DNA of 64,000 nucleotides, taken from assembly GCF_016863555.1 (NCBI RefSeq), contig NZ_BOPC01000007.1, positions 58,360 through 122,359 on the forward strand. Direction: 5' to 3'. Of the stretch, positions 9,604 through 18,028 are shown in pieces. Position 1 is the stretch's first letter. Every line of letters begins with the position of its first letter. The notes under the pieces were generated by a model. It did no database searches. It was not told the origin of the DNA and worked only from the letters and a program-made list of their open reading frames with translations. The translations under genes and the position numbers were made by a program. This DNA comes from Micromonospora qiuiae. GTDB lineage: Bacteria; Actinomycetota; Actinomycetes; Mycobacteriales; Micromonosporaceae.

Positions 9604-11814
9604 TTACGGGAACACGGTGAACTTCGGTGCCGGCTCGCTCGACGGCGGCACCTTGAAGTGGCGCAGGGTGAAGGTCATCATCTCCCGGAACGCCGGTGCC
9701 GCCACATCGCCGCCGCCACCACCGGGGCTGTGCACGAAGACCGCGATCACGTAGCGCGGGTTCTCCGCCGGCGCCATCCCGATGAACGAGGCGACCTGTC
9801 CGGGCTGCTTCTTGCCGTCGACCAGCCGCCAGCCGGTGCCGGTCTTGCCGGCGACCCGGTAGCCGGGGACCGCCGCGGCCCGCCCGGTGCCGTGCTCCAC
9901 GGTGGTGACCGCCTCCAGCATGGTTCGCAGCGCCGCGGCGTTCTCCGGGCTGAGCACCGGACGGGTCGCCGGCGGCTCGGCCCGGGTGCGGTTGCCCTTC
10001 GGGTCGATGGTCTCCTTGACCAGGTGCGGCTGGATGTACGTGCCGTCGTTGGCGATGGCGGCGTACGCGGCGGCCATCTGCAACGGGGTGGCGTCCACGC
10101 TGTGCCCGATCGGCACCGACCCGTACGACGAGCCGCTCCACTCCTCCGGCGGCAGCAGCCGCCCGCTCGCCTCGCCGGGCATGCCGACCCCGGTCGGCTC
10201 GCCCAGCCCGAACCGCCGCTGGTAGTCGATCAGGCGTTCCTGGCCGAGCTTCTCGGCGATCTCGATGGTGCCGACGTTGGAGGAGTACGCCATCATCCCG
10301 GCCACGCTCATCCGCCGGCCGTTCGCGGAACGGGTGTCCGAGAACGGGGTGTCGCCCCTCATGACGGAGTTGGCCACCGGGAACGAGGTGTCCAGGGTGA
10401 TGATTCCCTCCTGCAGCGCGGCCCCGAACGTGATCGCCTTGTGCACCGAGCCCGGTTCGACCACGAAGCTGGTGGCCGCGTCCTCCCGGTCGGTCGGGTC
10501 GCTGGCCTGCGGCTTCGCCGCGTTGTAGGTGGGGTGACTGGCCTGGGCCAGCACCTCGCCGGTGCCCACCTCGAGCACTATCGCCGCGGCGGTGCTGGCC
10601 TGCGCCGTCCTGGCGTGTTTGCCGAGGATCCGCTGGGTCATGAACTGCAGGTCACGGTCGGTGGTGAGCACGATGGAGCTGCCCGGCTTGGCTCGGGTGG
10701 TGCGGCTGTAGCCGCCGGGGATGGGCGCACCCAGGCCGATCTCGAACACCCGCTCGCCGTCCTCGCCGTGCAGCAGGTCGTCGTAGCGCGCCTCCAGCCC
10801 TTCCAGCCCGATCATGTCGGGGCTGGTGAAGCCGATGAGGTTGGCGGCCAGGTCGCCGCCGGGCACCTCGCGCCGCTCGTCGCGCTGCGTGTAGATGCCG
10901 GACAGCTTCAATGCGTTGATCTCGCGGGCCCGGTCGATGTCCACCCCTCGGGCCAGGTACTCGAACCGCGAGTCGACGCCGTTGCGTTTGCGGGGGCGCA
11001 TCTTCTCGGCGAGTTTCGAGGCCGGGATGCCCAGCAGCGGGGAGAGGGTTCGCGCGGTCGTCTCGATGTCCTCCACCTCGGTGGGGTCGGCGGAGACGTA
11101 GCGTGCCTCGACGCTGTGCGCCAGGGCCACCCCGTCCCGGTCGAAAATGGCCCCCCGCGGCGCGGGCAGCTGCACGGTCCGCAGCCGGTCGGCCACGCCG
11201 CCATCGGCGTACGCCGGAGTGTCGACCGCCTGGAGCACGACGAGCCGGACGCCGACCGCGACGAACAGGGCCATCGCCAGCGCGGTCGCCAGCCGCAGCC
11301 GGCGGCCCGGATCGGCGAGCTTCGGCGGCGCGGGACGCCTGCGGGCGGGCCGGCGCACGGGCGGCCGGTCGCCGCGCCGTGGCTCGCGGGCACCACCGGA
11401 GCGTGGCTCGCGGGCACCGCTGCCGCGCCGAGCGGCGCCCGCCGGCTCGTCGCGGCGCGCGCGATCGGTGACGGTACGGACGACCGTGGTGCGGCCGGCT
11501 CCGGCGTCCCGCCGGGTCGTGCCGGCCTGCCGGTTGCCACCGCGGGCGACGCCGGACCGGCCGCCGTCGAGTACCTGCAACGCCGGTCGGAACGGATCCT
11601 GCGACCGGCCACCGCGTGGGGTGCGCCGCTGTTCGGCCCGGCCTGCGGCAGCCGGGCCGTCCTCCCGCAGCGTGCGACCCCGGGGGGTGTACGCGCGGGC
11701 GTCGGAGATGCCGCCCAGGCTCGGTTCGTCGCCCCGCTCCCCGGACGCCCCCCGGGACGAACCGCGCCGGGAGCCTGTGGCGTCCCGGCGCGGGTCCTCC
11801 GACCTCGGTGGCAC
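9604..11814 (-). CDS. pbpB: Septal class B penicillin-binding protein (FtsI/PbpB)
   Basis: This transpeptidase crosslinks septal peptidoglycan with FtsW. The roughly 736-residue protein has a long, basic, disordered cytoplasmic N-terminus (about 1-180, Arg/Gly-rich with SGGAREPR-like repeats). One transmembrane helix follows (LALAMALFVAVGVRLVVL region), then the PBP dimerisation domain and the transpeptidase domain. Catalytic motifs are visible: SVHK (about residue 456), SSN (about 511) and KTGTG (about 657). GTG at 11814 is chosen because GGAGGGG lies about seven bases upstream and ftsL ends at 11819. A longer frame reaches into ftsL. Confidence 0.95.
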   Translation of the reverse strand: MPPRSEDPRRDATGSRRGSSRGASGERGDEPSLGGISDARAYTPRGRTLREDGPAAAGRAEQRRTPRGGRSQDPFRPALQVLDGGRSGVARGGNRQAGTTRRDAGAGRTTVVRTVTDRARRDEPAGAARRGSGAREPRSGGAREPRRGDRPPVRRPARRRPAPPKLADPGRRLRLATALAMALFVAVGVRLVVLQAVDTPAYADGGVADRLRTVQLPAPRGAIFDRDGVALAHSVEARYVSADPTEVEDIETTARTLSPLLGIPASKLAEKMRPRKRNGVDSRFEYLARGVDIDRAREINALKLSGIYTQRDERREVPGGDLAANLIGFTSPDMIGLEGLEARYDDLLHGEDGERVFEIGLGAPIPGGYSRTTRAKPGSSIVLTTDRDLQFMTQRILGKHARTAQASTAAAIVLEVGTGEVLAQASHPTYNAAKPQASDPTDREDAATSFVVEPGSVHKAITFGAALQEGIITLDTSFPVANSVMRGDTPFSDTRSANGRRMSVAGMMAYSSNVGTIEIAEKLGQERLIDYQRRFGLGEPTGVGMPGEASGRLLPPEEWSGSSYGSVPIGHSVDATPLQMAAAYAAIANDGTYIQPHLVKETIDPKGNRTRAEPPATRPVLSPENAAALRTMLEAVTTVEHGTGRAAAVPGYRVAGKTGTGWRLVDGKKQPGQVASFIGMAPAENPRYVIAVFVHSPGGGGGDVAAPAFREMMTFTLRHFKVPPSSEPAPKFTVFP

Positions 11815-11818
11815 GGTG

Positions 11819-12427
11819 CTACCCCTCCGCGCCCGACTGGCTCGCCAGGGACGGCTCTCCGCCGGCCGGCTGCGGCACACCGATCAGCTTGCCGTCCGGC
11901 AGCCGGATGTACGCCGGCTCGCCGGACTCGACCAGCCCCAGCTTGCGGGCCTGGGCCGCCAGGTTGCCCGGCGCCTCGGCGTCGGCGATCTGCTTCTTCA
12001 GCTGCTGCTGCTCCAGGTCGAGCTTGGCCTGCTGCTCCTGCAGCTCCAACAGCCGGAAGGCGTTCTCGTTGATCTTCGTGTTGACCGCCAGGATGCCGAG
12101 CACCCCGCCGACGACCAGCAGCACCACGAGCGCCGCGAAGGGCGCCCGGGGCACCCGCACCGGCGGCGGCGGGGCGACCCGCAGCCGCGGCGACTCGACC
12201 CGCTGCTGCGCGTCGGCGGCAGCGACCCGCTCGACCGGCCGCAGCGCGGCGCTGCCCTCGGTGGGAAACTCGCGCGCCCCCCGGGCGCGAGTCTCCGCCA
12301 GCCGGCTCACCCGCTCGGCGCGGGCCCCGTGCCCGGTCTCCCCGGCCCGCTCCGCCGCGATCCGGCCCCCCGACCGCGGTACGCGCTGCCCGACGCCGGC
12401 GACGTCCCGACGCTTGATTCCGCTCAT
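11819..12427 (-). CDS. ftsL: FtsL-like septum formation initiator protein
   Basis: The 202-residue bitopic protein sits between rsmH and pbpB, the position of ftsL (Rv2164c in M. tuberculosis). About 90 residues of charged, disordered cytoplasmic sequence precede one transmembrane helix ([20 protein letters not shown], about residues 98-117). A heptad-like coiled coil follows ([20 protein letters not shown]), as expected for the FtsL/FtsB/DivIC interaction. The ATG overlaps the rsmH stop. Sequence identity within this family is low, so assignment rests on topology and position. Confidence 0.88.
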   Translation of the reverse strand: MSGIKRRDVAGVGQRVPRSGGRIAAERAGETGHGARAERVSRLAETRARGAREFPTEGSAALRPVERVAAADAQQRVESPRLRVAPPPPVRVPRAPFAALVVLLVVGGVLGILAVNTKINENAFRLLELQEQQAKLDLEQQQLKKQIADAEAPGNLAAQARKLGLVESGEPAYIRLPDGKLIGVPQPAGGEPSLASQSGAEG

Positions 12428-13530
12428 GTTCCCTCCCCCTCTTCGTCCGTCGTCTCCCCCGGCCCCAGCTGCGGATCCGATCCCGAGCCGGTGGCCGTTC
12501 CCGTCCCCGGTTGGTGCATCGCCTTGACCCGGCGGCGGTACCGTTCGCGGTCGGTACGCCCCTGTCGCCGGGCCTGCGGGTCGATCCGTTCCGCGGCCCG
12601 CAGCCGCACCGAAGCGGCCCGCGGATTCGCGGCGACCTCCTCCTCCCCGGGCAGCTCCGCGCCCCGGCTGAGCAGCCGGAACGCCGGCTCTGACCCGGGC
12701 AGTTCGACCGGAAGGTCGATCGGGCCCGTGCTGCGGACCCGATCGGCGAGCGCCTGCTTGGTGAGCCGGTCCTCCAGCGAGTGGTAGGAGAGCACCACCA
12801 GGCGACCACCGACCGAAAGCCGGTCCAGAGCGGCCGGCAGCGCGGTCTCCAGCGCTGCCAGTTCCCTGTTTACCTCGATCCGTAAAGCCTGAAACGTTCT
12901 CTTTGCCGGGTGTCCGCCGGTTCGTCGGGCCGGTGCCGGGATGGCCTCCCGCACCAGCTCGGCCAACCGCGCCGAGGAGGTGATCGGGGCCCGCTCCCGT
13001 TCCCGGATGATCGCCGAGGCGATCCGCCCGGCGAACTTCTCCTCGCCGTACACCCGCAGCACGCGGGCCAGATCGGGGTGGGCGTACGTGTTGACCACCT
13101 CCTCGGCGGTCACCCCCCGGGTCTGGTCCATCCGCATGTCCAGCGGCGCGTCCTGCGCGTAAGCGAACCCGCGGTCGGGCGCGTCGAGCTGCAACGAGGA
13201 GACGCCCAGGTCGAACAGCACCCCGTCCACGGTCGGGTAGCCCAGCCGGTCGAGCACCTCGGGCAGTTCGTCGTAGACGGCGTGCTCCAGGTGGACCCGA
13301 TCGGCGAACCGGGCCAGCCGCACCCGCGCGTGGGCCAGTGCCTCGGTGTCCCGGTCCAGCCCCACCAGGATCGTCTCCGGATGGGCCATCAACACCGCCT
13401 CGGCGTGGCCGGCCAGCCCGAGCGTGGCGTCGACGTGGACGGTGCGCCCGCCCCGGCCCAGTGCGGGGGCCAGCAACTCGAGACACCGCTCGAGCAGCAC
13501 CGGCACGTGCGTGCCGCGTAGCTCCCCCAT
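12424..13530 (-). CDS. rsmH: 16S rRNA (cytosine1402-N4)-methyltransferase RsmH (MraW)
   Basis: RsmH methylates N4 of C1402 in 16S rRNA and is the usual second dcw gene. Landmarks are [14 protein letters not shown] at the N-terminus, [14 protein letters not shown] (SAM site), [32 protein letters not shown], and the C-terminal [15 protein letters not shown]. The ATG at 13530 precedes the family's conserved start; about 68 in-frame codons upstream look like non-coding spacer. The C-terminal 25 residues are Gly/Thr/Glu-rich. mraZ ends 207 bases upstream. Confidence 0.95.
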   Translation of the reverse strand: MGELRGTHVPVLLERCLELLAPALGRGGRTVHVDATLGLAGHAEAVLMAHPETILVGLDRDTEALAHARVRLARFADRVHLEHAVYDELPEVLDRLGYPTVDGVLFDLGVSSLQLDAPDRGFAYAQDAPLDMRMDQTRGVTAEEVVNTYAHPDLARVLRVYGEEKFAGRIASAIIRERERAPITSSARLAELVREAIPAPARRTGGHPAKRTFQALRIEVNRELAALETALPAALDRLSVGGRLVVLSYHSLEDRLTKQALADRVRSTGPIDLPVELPGSEPAFRLLSRGAELPGEEEVAANPRAASVRLRAAERIDPQARRQGRTDRERYRRRVKAMHQPGTGTATGSGSDPQLGPGETTDEEGEGT

Positions 13531-13737
13531 GTCGACCCCCACTGTTGACCCGTTCCCGTTCCGCGTCCTGCTCGTCGGGCGACGCCGTGCCGCCGTACCG
13601 CCAGATCCCCATCCGCTCCCCGCCCGCTCGTCAGGCCACGGCCCTCCGTGTCGGATCGTGCGCCTGGCACCGGGGAAGGGATGCCAGGAACTCGAAAGCG
13701 GCTGGAGATCTCGCAGTACGTCGGGCGTCGCCACGCC

Positions 13738-14169
13738 CTACAGACCGCCTGGCAGCACCCCTTCCTCGATGTCGGCGAAGTCGTCTTCGCTCTCGGCGAG
13801 GTAGGTCTCCCAGGCGACCTTGTCCCAGATCTCCACCCGGGTGCTCGCACCGATGACCACCAGGTCCCGGTCGAGCCCCGCGTACGAGCGCAGGTGCGCC
13901 GGGATGGTCACCCGGCCCTGCTTGTCGGGGACTTCGTCGTGCGCGCTGGCGAAGAACACCCGGCTGTAGGCCCGGGCGGCCTTGTGCGTCATCGGCTGCG
14001 CGCGCAACTGCTCCGCGATGCGCTGGAACTCAGGCGTCGGAAAGACGTAGAGGCAGCGCTCCTGCCCTTTGGTGATCACGACACCCCCCGCCAGCTCATC
14101 CCGGAACTTGGCCGGCAGGATCAACCGGCCCTTGTCGTCCAGGCGCGGAGTGTGGGTGCCGAGGAACAT
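13738..14169 (-). CDS. mraZ: Transcriptional regulator MraZ
   Basis: MraZ is an AbrB-fold DNA-binding protein that represses the dcw operon promoter by binding short direct repeats. The 143-residue product has two SpoVT-AbrB-like repeats: [20 protein letters not shown] at the N-terminus and [18 protein letters not shown] in the second half, the normal length and duplication. It is the first gene of the minus-strand cluster. Its 5' leader contains a 7-bp hairpin (14193-14212) about 25 bases before the start codon. Confidence 0.96.
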   Translation of the reverse strand: MFLGTHTPRLDDKGRLILPAKFRDELAGGVVITKGQERCLYVFPTPEFQRIAEQLRAQPMTHKAARAYSRVFFASAHDEVPDKQGRVTIPAHLRSYAGLDRDLVVIGASTRVEIWDKVAWETYLAESEDDFADIEEGVLPGGL

Positions 14170-14253
14170 CGGCCCAACCCCCTCGCCCTTCTAGCGGCGT
14201 TCGCGCGCCGCTGACCCCCCGGGCCGGTGGGCCCTCCCGGCCTCACCAATGCG

Positions 14254-14285
14254 CCCCACTCTACTCCACTTCCCTCCACCTGCAA
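14254..14285 (-). promoter_or_regulatory. mraZ promoter with three MraZ boxes
   Basis: On the minus strand TTGCAG (14280-14285) and TAGAGT (14258-14263) form a -35/-10 pair with a 16-base spacer. Overlapping them are three direct repeats, GTGGAG (14274-14279), GTGGAG (14264-14269) and GTGGGG (14254-14259), spaced exactly 10 bp apart on one helix face. This is the arrangement known for MraZ operators, so autorepression of the dcw operon is the natural reading. Confidence 0.75.
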
Positions 14286-14341
14286 CCAGAATCGACCGCG
14301 TTTCGCGCCGTCTCCGCCGACAAAACCGCACGTCAGAGCGG

Positions 14342-14357
14342 GTGGAGCGGAGTGGAG
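14342..14357 (+). promoter_or_regulatory. Second pair of GTGGAG boxes facing murT
   Basis: GTGGAG occurs at 14342-14347 and again at 14352-14357 on the plus strand, with the same 10-bp period as the boxes at the mraZ promoter but opposite orientation. The pair is about 60 bp from the mraZ boxes and 120-160 bp upstream of murT. MraZ binding here could extend control to murT-gatD or form a loop; function is inference. The remaining 14170-14509 spacer holds only these sites, the mraZ leader and the murT promoter. Confidence 0.5.
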
Positions 14358-14474
14358 GGCTGCGCCGGCCACCGGGGCGCGTCCGCTATCCGACATAGAT
14401 CGACTCCGGTCGGCCGACGTCCCCGAACCGAATGCCGCAGGCAGCCGGTCCGGGCGGATCACCGTCGGTGGCGA

Positions 14475-14502
14475 TCTGACACCTCCGGTGGTCCGGTAAC
14501 CT
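14475..14502 (+). promoter_or_regulatory. Probable leaderless murT promoter
   Basis: TCTGAC (14475-14480) and TAACCT (14497-14502) are separated by 16 bases. The -10 hexamer ends seven bases before the GTG of murT, so transcription would begin at or beside the start codon. No ribosome-binding site is seen, as expected for a leaderless actinobacterial mRNA. Confidence 0.5.
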
Positions 14503-14509
14503 CGCTCGC

Positions 14510-15775
14510 GTGACGGACGCGAAGATGCCCCTGCGGGCGAAGGTGGCCAGCTCCGTGTCACGGACCGCCGCGGCGCTGTCGCGAGCCGCGGGCCGTGGCG
14601 ACGGCTCGGTGATCGGCGGCTGGCTCGGTCTCAAGATCGATCCAGACCTGCTCGCCCACCTCTCCGCCGGACGGGCCATCGCGCTGATCTCCGGCACCAA
14701 CGGCAAGACGACCACCACCCGGCTGGCTGCCGCGGCGGTCAGCGCCCTCGGCAAGGTCGCCACCAACTCGTTCGGCGCCAACATGCCCACCGGGCACACC
14801 TCCGCCCTGGCCAAGGCGGGCAGCACCCCGTACGCGGTGCTGGAGGTCGACGAGCACTATCTCGCGCAGGTGATCGAGGCGACCGAGCCGCACGTCGTGG
14901 CTCTGCTCAACCTCTCCCGCGACCAGCTGGACCGGGCCAAGGAGGTCGCCATGATGGCGCAGCTCTGGCGCGCGGCGCTGGCCCGCCACCCGGACGTTCG
15001 CATCGTCGCCAACGCCGACGACCCGATGGTGGTCTGGGCGGCCACCCCACCGGCCGCGCACGACCAACGGATCGCCCCGCCGCACGTCACCTGGTTCTCC
15101 GCCGGCCAGCGGTGGCACGACGACTCGTGGGTCTGCCCCGAGTGCGGGGCGACCATCCAGCGCTCCGGCCAGCAGTGGTGGTGCACCGGCTGCCCGCTGC
15201 GCCGACCCGATCCACAGTGGACCGTGGACGACGACGAGGGTGTCGTCGACCCCACTGGCGCCTGGTACAAGGTCAAGCTTCAGCTTCCCGGCAAGGTCAA
15301 CATCGGTAACGCGGCCACCGCCCTGGCGGTTGCCGCAGAGTTCGGCGTACGCCCGTTCGACGCGGTCCCCCGCCTCGCCGACGTCACCTCGGTCGCCGGC
15401 CGGTACGCCCAGGTGGTGCGAGACGGACGCACCATCCGGCTGCTGCTGGCAAAGAACCCGGCCAGCTGGCTGGAGGCGTTCGACATGGCCGACGAGGCGC
15501 CCACCCTGCTCTCCATCAACGCACGCGACCCCGACGGGCTGGACACCTCCTGGCTGTTCGACGTCGACTTCGCTCCGCTACGCGGGCGTCAGGTGCTCAT
15601 CACCGGCGACCGCGCGTACGACCTGGCGGTCCGGTTGGACGTCAACGACGTGCCGTTCCAGCACATACGCACGTTCGACGAGGCCGTCCGGGCGGTGCCG
15701 CCGGGCCGCCTGGAGGTCATCGCGAACTACACCGCGTTCCAGGACATCCGAGCGGAGTTGGACCGTGTCAACTGA
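14510..15775 (+). CDS. murT: Lipid II isoglutaminyl synthase subunit MurT
   Basis: MurT is the Mur-ligase-like subunit of the complex that amidates D-glutamate of lipid II to D-isoglutamine, using ammonia made by GatD. The 421-residue protein has the ATP loop SGTNGKTTTTRL near residue 62, a four-Cys zinc ribbon (CPEC and CTGC, about residues 205-228), LQLPGKVNIGNAATA, and the C-terminal DUF1727 domain. It overlaps gatD by 11 bases. Amidation is often needed for efficient crosslinking, which fits its place opposite the dcw cluster. Confidence 0.95.
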   Translation: MTDAKMPLRAKVASSVSRTAAALSRAAGRGDGSVIGGWLGLKIDPDLLAHLSAGRAIALISGTNGKTTTTRLAAAAVSALGKVATNSFGANMPTGHTSALAKAGSTPYAVLEVDEHYLAQVIEATEPHVVALLNLSRDQLDRAKEVAMMAQLWRAALARHPDVRIVANADDPMVVWAATPPAAHDQRIAPPHVTWFSAGQRWHDDSWVCPECGATIQRSGQQWWCTGCPLRRPDPQWTVDDDEGVVDPTGAWYKVKLQLPGKVNIGNAATALAVAAEFGVRPFDAVPRLADVTSVAGRYAQVVRDGRTIRLLLAKNPASWLEAFDMADEAPTLLSINARDPDGLDTSWLFDVDFAPLRGRQVLITGDRAYDLAVRLDVNDVPFQHIRTFDEAVRAVPPGRLEVIANYTAFQDIRAELDRVN

Positions 15776-16487
15776 GACCCTGCGCATCGTCTGGATCTAC
15801 CCCGACCTGCTCTCCACCTACGGCGACCGGGGCAACGTGCTGATCCTGGCCCGGCGGGCCCGTCAGCGCGGCTTCCGGGTCGAGGTGCTGGAGGTCCGCT
15901 CCGACCAGCAGCTGCCCACCACCGCCGACATCTACCTCCTCGGCGGCGGCGAGGACGGACCGCAGGCGCTCGGTGCGCAACGACTGCTCGCCGACGGCGG
16001 GCTGCACCGGGCGGTGGCCCAGGGCTCGGTGGTGTTCGGCGTCTGCGCCGGCTATCAGATGCTCGGCACCTCGTTCTTTGCCAAGGGCACCCAGTACCGC
16101 GGGCTGGAACTGCTCGACATCAGCTCGGACCGGGGCCCCAGCCGGGCGGTCGGCGAGCTGGCCGGCGACATAGACGCACGGCTGGGCCTGCCGCCGCTGA
16201 CCGGCTTCGAGAATCACGGCGGCCGTACCCGCCTCGGTCCCGGGGCGGCCCCGCTGGCCCGGGTCACCGCCGGAGTCGGCAACGACGGCACCACCGAGGG
16301 GGCGTGGCGGGGCAAACTGCTCGGCACGTACTCGCACGGGCCGGCGCTCGCCCGCAATCCGGCGCTGGCCGACCTGCTGCTGCGCTGGGCCACCGGCGCG
16401 CACCAGCTCGCGCCGCTGAACGACACCTGGTTCGACCGGCTGCGCGCCGAGCGCAGAGCCGCGGTGGCCGCCGCCGCCCGGCCATGA
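15765..16487 (+). CDS. gatD: Lipid II isoglutaminyl synthase, glutamine amidotransferase subunit GatD
   Basis: GatD hydrolyses glutamine to supply ammonia to MurT. The 240-residue protein is a CobB/CobQ-type class I amidotransferase. It carries the nucleophile elbow FGVCAGYQMLG (Cys about 94) and a catalytic His in LLGTYSHGPALARNP; the N-terminus (IVWIYPDLLSTYGDRGN) is typical of GatD. The GTG start at 15765 lies inside the murT 3' end, implying translational coupling. The stop overlaps the next gene by ATGA. Confidence 0.95.
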   Translation: MSTETLRIVWIYPDLLSTYGDRGNVLILARRARQRGFRVEVLEVRSDQQLPTTADIYLLGGGEDGPQALGAQRLLADGGLHRAVAQGSVVFGVCAGYQMLGTSFFAKGTQYRGLELLDISSDRGPSRAVGELAGDIDARLGLPPLTGFENHGGRTRLGPGAAPLARVTAGVGNDGTTEGAWRGKLLGTYSHGPALARNPALADLLLRWATGAHQLAPLNDTWFDRLRAERRAAVAAAARP

Positions 16488-17275
16488 TCCCCGCCGCCGG
16501 GCGGCTGCTGGGCCGATGGTCGCGAGATCCCGGCACAGCCCCGCCCGACGGCACGCCCGCGCCCAGCGGCACCCGGCAATTGAGCCGGCAGCCCCGATGG
16601 CGCGGCCTCGGGGCTGCGGCGACGCCGTCGGCAGTCCGGTTCGGGCTGCTGCTGCTCCTGCTGGCCGGGTTCGGGCTGCTGCTACTGGTGGGCCCGCGCC
16701 CCGACCCGGCCGCCCTGCCGCAACTGGCCGACGGGTTGGGTCGGTTCGCCCCGGTCGCGGCCGTCATCGGCGGGGCGCTGCTGCTGGTGGCGCTGGTCCC
16801 CCGCACCTTCGTCACGCTCGCCGCCGGGGCGATCTTCGGTCCGCTGGCGGGCGCCGGATACGCGCTGGGCGCGGCCCTGCTGGCAGCAGCGATCGGCTTC
16901 GCCGTGGGCCGGCTGCTCGGGCGGGACTTCGTCGCCGAGCGCGTCCGGGGTCGGCTGGCCCGGCTGGACCGCTGGTTCACCCGGCAGAGCGTGCTCGGCG
17001 TGATCACCGTACGGCTGCTGCCGATCTCCGGCTTCGGCCTGGTCAGCTACGGCTACGGCACCACCGGCGCCCGGATACTGCCGTTCCTCACCGGCAGCGT
17101 GCTCGCCTCGGCGCCCACCGCGTTCGGCTACGCGGCGATCGGCGCTGCCGTCACCTCCCCCGGCAACGTCAACTGGTTCGCCGCCGCCCCCGCTGCCCTG
17201 GGCTTCATCGCCAGCGCAATCCTGATCGCCCGCTGGTGGCACGCCGAGCGTCGCCGTCGCCCCGACCCCACCTGA
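16484..17275 (+). CDS. TVP38/TMEM64 (DedA-like, VTT domain) membrane protein
   Basis: A 263-residue integral membrane protein with about five or six hydrophobic segments and a VTT/SNARE-associated domain. The domain shows VALVPRTFVTLAAGAIFGPLAG, the conserved GFAVGRLLGRDF, and RLLPISGFGLVSYGYG near residue 180. Family members are thought to be lipid scramblases or transporters; the substrate here is unknown. The ATG overlaps the gatD stop, so it is probably cotranscribed with murT-gatD. A role in undecaprenyl phosphate recycling, reported for other DedA proteins, is only a possibility. Confidence 0.85.
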   Translation: MIPAAGRLLGRWSRDPGTAPPDGTPAPSGTRQLSRQPRWRGLGAAATPSAVRFGLLLLLLAGFGLLLLVGPRPDPAALPQLADGLGRFAPVAAVIGGALLLVALVPRTFVTLAAGAIFGPLAGAGYALGAALLAAAIGFAVGRLLGRDFVAERVRGRLARLDRWFTRQSVLGVITVRLLPISGFGLVSYGYGTTGARILPFLTGSVLASAPTAFGYAAIGAAVTSPGNVNWFAAAPAALGFIASAILIARWWHAERRRRPDPT

Positions 17276-17299
17276 CCCCCACCCACGCCGAAATCAGCG

Positions 17300-17357
17300 C
17301 AACTTCTGGGAAAGTGCGGCCTCCCGGCAGGTCGAGGCAGCACTTTCCCAGAAGTTG
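17300..17357. terminator. 18-bp perfect inverted repeat between convergent genes
   Basis: CAACTTCTGGGAAAGTGC at 17300-17317 is exactly complementary to 17340-17357, with a 22-base loop. It occupies the junction between the plus-strand TVP38 gene and the minus-strand response regulator, where a bidirectional terminator would be useful. There is no T tract. It resembles the dispersed palindromes found elsewhere in the window. Confidence 0.7.
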
Positions 17358-17371
17358 TTGCCTGTGATCGA

Positions 17372-18028
17372 TCAATGGGGTGGGCCGACCAGGCCGGCCT
17401 CGTAGGCGGCGATGACCAGGTGGACGCGGTCACGGGCGTTGAGCTTGGTGAACAGCCTCGCCACGTGTGCCTTCGCGGTCGCCACGCTGATCACGAGCTG
17501 CTCGGCGATCTCGGCGTTGGACAGGCCACGGCCGACGAGAGTGAGCACCTGCCGCTCCCGGTCGGTGACCCCGGCCAGCGACCGCGACCGGGGCGCCGGT
17601 GCCGGCCGACGGACGAACTCGGCGATGAGCCGCCGGGTGACGGCGGGCGCGATCAGTGCGTCTCCGGCGGCGACCACCCGGATCGCGCCGACGATCTCCT
17701 CCAACGCCATGTCCTTGACCAGGAACCCGCCCGCCCCAGCGCGCAACGCGGCGTGCACGTGCTCGTCGTCGTCGAACGTGGTGAGGACCAGCACCCGGGT
17801 CGGACCGCCCGCCGCGACGATCGCCCGGGTGGCCTGGATGCCGTCCGTGCCCGGCATCCGCAGATCCATCAACACCACGTCCGGTACGACCTCGTGAGCC
17901 AGGCGCACCGCCTCGGCGCCGGTTCCCGCCTCCCCGACCACCTCGATGTCCGGCACCTCGGCGAGCAGCACCCGCAGTCCGGCCCGGACCAGCGGTTGAT
18001 CATCGACGAGCAGCACGCGCACGCTCAC
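17372..18028 (-). CDS. NarL/LuxR-type response regulator
   Basis: The 218-residue DNA-binding regulator has a receiver domain (VLLVDDQPLVRAGL; phospho-acceptor Asp in VVLMDLRMPGTDG, about residue 54; Lys in GGFLVKDM) and a C-terminal LuxR helix-turn-helix (LTLVGRGLSNAEIAEQL, about 160-176). It is coupled to the upstream kinase by GTGA overlap at 18025-18028. The pair is divergent from an ABC-2 exporter, which is the probable target as in DesK/DesR-like systems; this is inference from position. Confidence 0.93.
   Translation of the reverse strand: MSVRVLLVDDQPLVRAGLRVLLAEVPDIEVVGEAGTGAEAVRLAHEVVPDVVLMDLRMPGTDGIQATRAIVAAGGPTRVLVLTTFDDDEHVHAALRAGAGGFLVKDMALEEIVGAIRVVAAGDALIAPAVTRRLIAEFVRRPAPAPRSRSLAGVTDRERQVLTLVGRGLSNAEIAEQLVISVATAKAHVARLFTKLNARDRVHLVIAAYEAGLVGPPH

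Noticed and set aside
8014..12072. Plus-strand open frame of over 1300 codons opposite murE-pbpB-ftsL
   Set aside because: Same cause: codon-position GC bias of the real minus-strand genes. No motif or ribosome-binding site supports it.
14475..14502. MraZ control directly at the murT promoter
   Set aside because: No GTGGAG box overlaps this promoter; the nearest pair is about 120 bases upstream, so only a weaker, long-range proposal is kept.
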